Source: JAQBXX01 sp947085325
GTDB taxonomy: Bacteria > Pseudomonadota > Gammaproteobacteria > SURF-13
Direction of reading: 5' to 3'
Length of the DNA: 64,000 nt
NCBI GenBank assembly: GCA_947085325.1
Contig: CAMTVY010000006.1
Location: 1 to 64,000 of the forward strand
The notes under the pieces are model-generated. The model was not told where the DNA came from, made no database searches, and saw only the letters and a program-made list of their open reading frames with translations. This document shows, one piece after another, positions 59,357-64,000 of this stretch. The number at the start of each line of letters is the position of its first letter. Positions within the stretch are counted from its first letter, which is position 1. Both the position numbers and the translations under genes were made by a program.

Positions 59357-60141
59357 GGTTGGCCGCTCCCCTGCGCCAGGTCGTGCTTGGCATTGAGCCC
59401 GGACGTGCCCTTCAGCCAACTCGCTACCTTGTCGAGTGCCGTATAGCGTGTGAGATCTATCAAAATAGGCGTCACCGACACATGCTGGCGCCGAATGGCG
59501 TCGAAATCCGTGCCGGCGCCAGCATCCTGCTCCGCGCCCGGGGGTCCCACCCAGTAAATCGGACGTCCCCGCGGATCCGCCGCCTGGATGACACGTTCCG
59601 CCCTATGCCGGTGGCCGAGGCGGGTGGCCTCGAAGCCCGCGATGTCCTGCCACGGCAGATCCGGCACGTTGATGTTCAAAATGGTATCCGCCGGCAACGG
59701 GTCGGCTTGCAGCCGCTCGATAATATGCAGCGCCACACGCGCGGCGGTGTCGTAGTGCTCGTGCCCCACCAGCGAGATGGCCAGTGCTGGCAACCCCAGG
59801 AAGCGCCCTTCCATGGCGGCGGCCACCGTCCCCGAATAGAGCACATCGTCGCCCAGATTAGCGCCCGCATTAATTCCCGACACCACCATGTCCGGTTCCT
59901 GCTCCAACAGGCCGGTAATCGCAAGGTGGACACAGTCTGTCGGCGTACCATCGACCCGGATGAAGCCATTGTCAGTGCGCGTAGCGCGGATCGGGCTGTC
60001 CAGTGTCAGTGAGTTGCTGGCACCGCTGCGATCACGATCCGGGGCCACCACTGTCACATCGGCCAGTGCGTGCAGTGCCTGCGCCAGGCGGACAATGCCC
60101 GGGGCCAGGTAACCGTCGTCATTCGTCAGCAGAATTCTCAT
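59353..60141 (-). CDS. surE: 5'/3'-nucleotidase SurE
   Basis: Stationary-phase survival phosphatase of 262 residues. Seen: metal motif RILLTNDDGYLAPGI at the N-terminus, VVSGINAGANLGDDVLYSG, and NINVPDLP. Head of the surE-pcm-yqaA-nlpD operon. Upstream there is a plus-strand island rather than truD. Confidence 0.95.
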   Translation of the reverse strand: MRILLTNDDGYLAPGIVRLAQALHALADVTVVAPDRDRSGASNSLTLDSPIRATRTDNGFIRVDGTPTDCVHLAITGLLEQEPDMVVSGINAGANLGDDVLYSGTVAAAMEGRFLGLPALAISLVGHEHYDTAARVALHIIERLQADPLPADTILNINVPDLPWQDIAGFEATRLGHRHRAERVIQAADPRGRPIYWVGPPGAEQDAGAGTDFDAIRRQHVSVTPILIDLTRYTALDKVASWLKGTSGLNAKHDLAQGSGQP

Positions 60142-60502
60142 AACCCTATAGTCAAATAAACGTCAAATATGTTTATGCAAAGTATACATACGCACCTTCA
60201 GGCGCCTTGCATAGCCGTGTACCTATCTTATGACATTATGACAGCACAGCCGATGCACCTGAGCATGCCCCCCAACTACAGGCCTGACAGTTGCTTGCGC
60301 ACTTTGATTGTTAATGCATTTGCTTTAATCTTGTGCGGCCCAGTGACCCTATGAATAACGACAGCTCGAGACAATCCCTCCAACAAGCTTGTCTTCGCCC
60401 TTTCCTGCATGTCGGGTCGTATGTTTTTAGTCCAAGCGCTACCTCAGACACATTTTACCTGAGGGCTGCACGGTTGCGGCTAATTTTAATGCGAGATCCG
60501 AT
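60142..60502. other. 361-bp gap between surE and a degenerate plus-strand region
   Basis: AT-richer than its neighbours. No convincing gene on either strand: the longest frame (61 codons, 60169-60354) has no family similarity. Contains TATGACATTATGACA and other promoter-like words, but no confident promoter or hairpin. Confidence 0.5.
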
Positions 60503-61192
60503 ATGAACGCGCAATTGCTGTTGGCGAAACGTCTGCCCCACCTGTTGGGCGTATGCCTGCCACTGGTCGGTAGCCCGTGGGCGCATGCCGGGTTTATCCA
60601 GTTTCCTGCACTCACACCGAAAGAGCACCGGGGCGTGAATCCGGATCCGGACCTGCCACACCCCAACGAGAGCGTACAACTCAACCTTTTTTACTCCGCT
60701 GACTCAGGCCCCCTGCGCTTCCTGGCTGAGGCCATTGCAACACCGGAGCGCCCACAGGCCAGCTGGCCCCATCCCGAGTCACCGGGTGGGTCGAGCACCA
60801 GCTACGGTCGACTGGCTATACAGCAGGGTACGGCGCGAGCATTACGCCTCACTACCACTTTGCCAGTGCTTCTCATGCCGCCATTCACCACTCCTGCTCT
60901 GTATGCAGGAGCGCAGCACATCGTGCTACCCAGCGGTAAGCAAGCAGCAATCGCATCGTCTACGATGCAGGAACTGCGCTGGCTGTTCCTGGGCGTTGTC
61001 GCCTTCCTGAGCAAGCTTCCACTGTATGAAACCACTATAGCCAGTTCCGCCATCAACGACCTCGACAAACACCTACAGCCATGCCATGGTGCGTGGCACC
61101 ATGGCATTTGCACACCGCATGGGCCTTGTCGTGGGTGCAAAGGGCGAGGAGAGTCGCCGAGTAACGGAAAATATGAGGCTGCACGGCTGTGA
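60503..61192 (+). pseudogene. Degraded exported-protein gene
   Basis: A 229-codon frame starts with a plausible signal peptide (ending AHAGF near residue 30) and continues with a segment VQLNLFYSADSGPLRFLAEA that looks like a genuine protein, perhaps an outer-membrane or periplasmic protein. From ~60,730 on, the sequence loses coherence: Pro/Thr/Leu-rich, no domain, and other frames are equally open. The last third overlaps an EAL-domain remnant in a different frame. Read as a pseudogene or fusion of fragments; a short intact exported protein cannot be excluded. Confidence 0.45.
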
Positions 61193-61283
61193 TCACGCGC
61201 AAGGCTATTACTTCGGTTATCCATTGCCCGCCAACGAAATGATGCGTCGGCTGAACAAATCGCACACGCCTGCGTCAAAGTAA
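61086..61283 (+). pseudogene. C-terminal fragment of an EAL-domain c-di-GMP phosphodiesterase
   Basis: The frame reads TMAFAHRMGLVVGAKGEES, then LHGCDHAQGYYFGYPLPANE. Both match the last ~50 residues of EAL domains (AHxLGLxVVAEGVET, GCDxxQGYxFxxPLPxxE). In intact enzymes the Glu of AEGVE is conserved; here it is KGEES. No upstream EAL or GGDEF part in any frame. Ends 2 nt before the Smr gene. Confidence 0.75.
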
Positions 61284-61285
61284 GC

Positions 61286-61834
61286 ATGCAGCGCAGACCC
61301 AAAATATCGCAGAACGATGCCGAGTTGTTCCGTCATGCGGTCAGCAAGACTGTGCCTTTGCGCAACGACAAGGTTACTTTCATAGCGAAGAAGCCGTCAC
61401 CTCACCCACGCCAAAAGGAGCTGGATGAGCAACAGGTGCTGCGTGACATGCTCTCCGACAGTCCTTACACGGCAGAGGTGGAAGCAGGCGAGGAACTGCT
61501 GTTTCGGCGCAGCAACCTTCAGCACGGACTGTTACGCAAGCTGCGCCGCGGCCAGTTCAGCGTGGGCGCCGAGCTCGATCTGCACGGTATGACCGTGGTC
61601 GAGGCGCGTGATGCGCTGACGCGGTTTCTGGCTGCTTGCCGTCGCAGCGATGTGCGTTGTGTGCGCATGATTCACGGCAAGGGCTATGGCTCACGCCACA
61701 AGCTGCCGGTGCTAAAGGGGAAGCTGAACCACTGGCTGCAGCAGCGCGATGAAGTGCTGGCATTTTGCTCGGCCCGTCCCGTAGACGGCGGCACAGGTGC
61801 CGTCTATGTACTGCTGAAAAAGGCAGGCAGCTAA
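61286..61834 (+). CDS. Smr-domain protein (YdaL/SmrA type)
   Basis: 182 residues. N-terminal half is a charged helix; C-terminal Smr domain has LDLHGMTVVEARDAL and RMIHGKGYGS, the DLHG and HGxG motifs of Smr endonucleases. Stand-alone Smr proteins cleave or process RNA/DNA in vitro; bacterial SmrB cuts mRNA at stalled ribosomes. Start ATG at 61286, immediately after the EAL remnant. Confidence 0.9.
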   Translation: MQRRPKISQNDAELFRHAVSKTVPLRNDKVTFIAKKPSPHPRQKELDEQQVLRDMLSDSPYTAEVEAGEELLFRRSNLQHGLLRKLRRGQFSVGAELDLHGMTVVEARDALTRFLAACRRSDVRCVRMIHGKGYGSRHKLPVLKGKLNHWLQQRDEVLAFCSARPVDGGTGAVYVLLKKAGS

Positions 61835-61859
61835 CACACTCTCGCTCAATCGGCGCCTG

Positions 61860-61877
61860 CGCTGCCGATGGGCAGCG
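61860..61877. terminator. Hairpin between smr and ispF
   Basis: CGCTGCC-GATG-GGCAGCG, a perfect 7-bp stem with a 4-nt loop in the 58-bp convergent gap. Likely terminates both genes; no T-run. Confidence 0.55.
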
Positions 61878-61892
61878 TAAAGCAGTAGTGTC

Positions 61893-62390
61893 TTACTCTT
61901 CCTTGACCGTGCCGGGCTGAAGCTCCTCCAGCATCACCACCGCATGGGCCTCGATACCTTCAGAACGACCTATATAGCCCATCCCTTCGGTGGTCTTGGC
62001 CTTGATGTTGATACGCGAGAGATCTATCCCGAGGTCATCCGCCAGCACCTTGCGCATGGCTTCGATATGCGGCGCAAGCCTGGGTGTCTGCGCCACAATA
62101 GTGCTGTCGATGTTTGAAATGCCCAGACTGTGTTCGCGCAGCAAGAGCACAATCTCTTGCAGCAACACACGGCTGTCAATGTCACGATAGCGGGCGTCAG
62201 TATCCGGAAACATTCGACCGATGTCGCCCAGCCCTGCTGCGCCCAGCAATGCATCGCAAACCACATGAATCAGTACATCGCCGTCTGAATGCGCCGCCAG
62301 CCCTTGCGCGTGCGGGATGACGACACCTCCCAGCACCAGCTTTCTACCCTCGGCGAATGCATGCGCATCGTACCCATAGCCAACTCTCAC
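61893..62390 (-). CDS. ispF: 2-C-methyl-D-erythritol 2,4-cyclodiphosphate synthase
   Basis: MEP isoprenoid pathway. Seen: metal motif GYDAHAFAEGRKLVLGG, AAHSDGDVLIHVVCDAL and INIKAKTTEGMGYIGR; 165 residues. GTG start overlaps the ispD stop by 4 nt (GTGA). Confidence 0.96.
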   Translation of the reverse strand: MRVGYGYDAHAFAEGRKLVLGGVVIPHAQGLAAHSDGDVLIHVVCDALLGAAGLGDIGRMFPDTDARYRDIDSRVLLQEIVLLLREHSLGISNIDSTIVAQTPRLAPHIEAMRKVLADDLGIDLSRINIKAKTTEGMGYIGRSEGIEAHAVVMLEELQPGTVKEE

Positions 62391-63127
62391 TTTTCGTTCC
62401 TCTGTTGGCTCAAATAAAATTCAGCGAGCGCCAGATCCTGCGGCTGTGTAATCTTGATATTATCACCCGCGCCCTGCACCATGAGAGGCACTGCACCGGT
62501 TCGCTCCATCGCGGCGCACTCGTCTGTCACTGGCACCCGCTCAGCCAGCGCGCTCTTCAGTGCCGCACCCAGCGCGCCCAGCCGAAACACCTGCGGTGTC
62601 AGGGCCCGCCATAACTGACTACGATCCAGCGTTGCCTTCACTTGGGATGCCGCACCTACGCGCTTGATCGTTTCATGCAACGGGAGGCCCAACAAACCAC
62701 CTGCCACGTGTCCATTCAACGCTTGCAGCAGGCGGTCAATGTCATCCCGGCGGATACATGGGCGCACCGCATCGTGCACCAGCACCCAGTCTGTAGCCGA
62801 TGCCACCTGTTCCAGCAGCTGGAGCGCGTTGAGCACAGATTGAAAGCGCTCGGCCCCGCCCTCCGCCACCAGCAAAGGCTTGCCATGGTCGGTGAGCCTG
62901 GCTCTGATCACGGCAAAGTGACTATCGTTAGCGGCAACTGCCACGACAATGCCTGCTATCCTTTCATGATTGAGCAGGCGTTGCAGCGTATGCTCGATGA
63001 CCGTGCGGCCCGCAAGCGGCAGATACTGCTTCGGTAGCGCCGCGCCCATCCGTACGCCGCTACCGGCAGCAGGCACTACCGCCCAGCACCGGTGTTGTTC
63101 AGTCTGTATGCTGCTTGGCTGTCTCAC
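62387..63127 (-). CDS. ispD: 2-C-methyl-D-erythritol 4-phosphate cytidylyltransferase
   Basis: MEP pathway step before IspE/IspF. Seen: VVPAAGSGVRMGAALPKQYL, TDWVLVHDAVRPCIRRDDID and LGLPLHETIKRV. 246 residues with GTG start at 63127; a few N-terminal residues before the nucleotide-binding loop are poorly conserved, so an internal start is possible. Confidence 0.95.
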   Translation of the reverse strand: MRQPSSIQTEQHRCWAVVPAAGSGVRMGAALPKQYLPLAGRTVIEHTLQRLLNHERIAGIVVAVAANDSHFAVIRARLTDHGKPLLVAEGGAERFQSVLNALQLLEQVASATDWVLVHDAVRPCIRRDDIDRLLQALNGHVAGGLLGLPLHETIKRVGAASQVKATLDRSQLWRALTPQVFRLGALGAALKSALAERVPVTDECAAMERTGAVPLMVQGAGDNIKITQPQDLALAEFYLSQQRNEK

Positions 63128-63152
63128 GTGTGGCGCAGGCCGTCAGCATCTG

Positions 63153-63425
63153 TTATTCGTGCACGACCTGGTAAAACGTCTCGTCCTTTTTAGTCATGCC
63201 GAGTTCGCTGCGGGCACGCTCCTCAATCGCTGCCAGGCCCTGCTTCAAATCATTTACTTCGGCCTCTAGCGCCTGATTGCGCTCCATGAGCATATGATTC
63301 TCCGCCTGCTGGGCATCGCGCTCCTGCCCTAGTTTCCAGGCATCGACAAGACTGCCGTTACCCATCCAGAGCGGGTATTGCAGCGCCAGCACCAGCGCCC
63401 CCAGCAGAACGATAACGATCTTCAC
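63153..63425 (-). CDS. ftsB: Cell division protein FtsB
   Basis: 90-residue bitopic protein: one N-terminal transmembrane helix (IVIVLLGALVLALQYPLW), then a periplasmic coiled coil (QAENHMLMERNQALEAEV) and the FtsB ending ARSELGMTKKDETFYQVV. Bridges FtsL and FtsQ in the divisome. GTG 63425 is chosen; an upstream in-frame ATG has no family support. Between ispD and eno, as usual. Confidence 0.94.
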   Translation of the reverse strand: MKIVIVLLGALVLALQYPLWMGNGSLVDAWKLGQERDAQQAENHMLMERNQALEAEVNDLKQGLAAIEERARSELGMTKKDETFYQVVHE

Positions 63426-63441
63426 AGTGCGTCTGTGGCCC

Positions 63442-64000
63442 TCATGATTGCAGGCTGCGAAATGCGGCACGCCCGGCATACTCCGCCTGCGCGCCAAGCT
63501 CCTCCTCGATCCGCAGCAGCTGATTATACTTCGCTACGCGATCTGAACGCGACATGGAACCGGCCTTGATCTGCCCCGCGCCCGTCGCCACTGCCAGGTC
63601 GGCGATGGTAGTGTCCTCGGTTTCACCGGAGCGGTGCGAGATCACTGCCGTGTAAGCGGCCTGTTTTGCCATGGCAATAGCGGCCAGCGTTTCGCTCAGT
63701 GTGCCAATCTGGTTTACCTTGATCAAGATCGAGTTGGCGATCTTTTTGGCAATGCCCTGCTCAAAAATCCGGGTATTAGTAACAAACAGGTCATCACCCA
63801 CCAGTTGCACGCGCGCGCCCAGATTACGGCTTAACAACGCCCACCCGTCCCAGTCAGTCTCTGCCATGCCGTCCTCAATGGTGAGGATGGGGTATTTGTC
63901 TACCCAGGCCGCAAGATAGCCGGCAAACTCGGCACTGGTAAGCCGCTTGTTTTCGGACGCCAGCACATAGTGGCCATCACGGTAAAATTCTGAGCTTGCG
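63442..64000 (-). CDS. eno: Enolase (5' end beyond window)
   Basis: C-terminal ~186 residues of 2-phosphoglycerate dehydratase (normal ~430). Seen: metal-binding Glu/Asp in PILTIEDGMAETDWDGW and QLVGDDLFVTN, catalytic lysine motif ILIKVNQIGTLSE, VISHRSGETEDTTIAD and GQIKAGSMSRSDR. The frame continues uninterrupted to base 64000. Confidence 0.96.
   Translation of the reverse strand, partial: ASSEFYRDGHYVLASENKRLTSAEFAGYLAAWVDKYPILTIEDGMAETDWDGWALLSRNLGARVQLVGDDLFVTNTRIFEQGIAKKIANSILIKVNQIGTLSETLAAIAMAKQAAYTAVISHRSGETEDTTIADLAVATGAGQIKAGSMSRSDRVAKYNQLLRIEEELGAQAEYAGRAAFRSLQS

Noticed and set aside
1..64000. CRISPR, retron, toxin-antitoxin or prophage loci
   Set aside because: No regular spacer array, reverse transcriptase, toxin pair or phage structural gene was recognised.

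Overview
The window is GC-rich chromosomal DNA, densely packed with housekeeping genes, most of them on the minus strand. Gene order is gammaproteobacterial: rsxABCDGE-nth, eno-ftsB-ispD-ispF, surE-pcm-yqaA-nlpD, scpA-scpB-rluB, rpsF-rpsR-rplI-dnaB and alaC-hom-thrC. A Tat-exported FccB-type sulfide dehydrogenase flavoprotein, an Azotobacter-type 7Fe ferredoxin, assimilatory nitrate and nitrite reduction and a DUF2232 gene next to rplI suggest a free-living, probably sulfur-oxidising gammaproteobacterium of the Chromatiales/Ectothiorhodospiraceae type. The lineage is an inference.

Layout. 1-7828 (minus): nitrate assimilation operon nirB-nirD-nasA-narK plus a PP2C/kinase fusion, driven by a good sigma-54 promoter at 7864-7880 with NtrC-like half-sites upstream. 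8113-10459 (plus): mobA-mobB-moeA, making the molybdenum cofactor that NasA needs. 10557-15653: a histone-like Lys/Ala-rich protein, hemH-galU, a glycosyltransferase remnant, a 29-residue membrane peptide, the FccB-like protein and an EndoIII-like glycosylase. 15666-21401: rluB-scpB-scpA-trpS-M50 protease-yciO-rnm. 21543-28274 (plus): fdxA and an AddB/AddA-like nuclease-helicase pair. 28290-30746: an ECF sigma operon, a secreted repeat protein and a PilZ protein. 30754-37538: radA-alr-dnaB, rplI-DUF2232-rpsR-rpsF and yqhA. 37635-46585: a Ca/Na antiporter, rnr-lipoprotein-rlmB, tRNA-Leu(CAG), dcd, apbC and metG. 46692-52872 (plus): the Rnf/Rsx operon, nth and DUF1841. 52944-57164: alaC-hom-thrC and an Mth938-like gene. 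57316-64000: nlpD-yqaA-pcm-surE, a small degenerate plus-strand island with an Smr gene, then ispF-ispD-ftsB-eno.

No CRISPR array, insertion sequence, prophage or recognisable defence system was found. The most unusual signals are these. (1) Four intergenic hairpins are built from short words (7, 7, 8 and 14 bp) repeated in tandem and then again in inverted orientation, each at the 3' end of a gene. (2) The metG gene has an AT-rich 3' half suggesting a recombination mosaic. (3) An AT-rich in-frame patch of about 90 bp lies in the AddB-like gene. (4) rpoS is absent downstream of nlpD, and truD is absent between ispF and surE, where eroded genes sit instead. (5) A 29-codon membrane peptide has a strong Shine-Dalgarno sequence.
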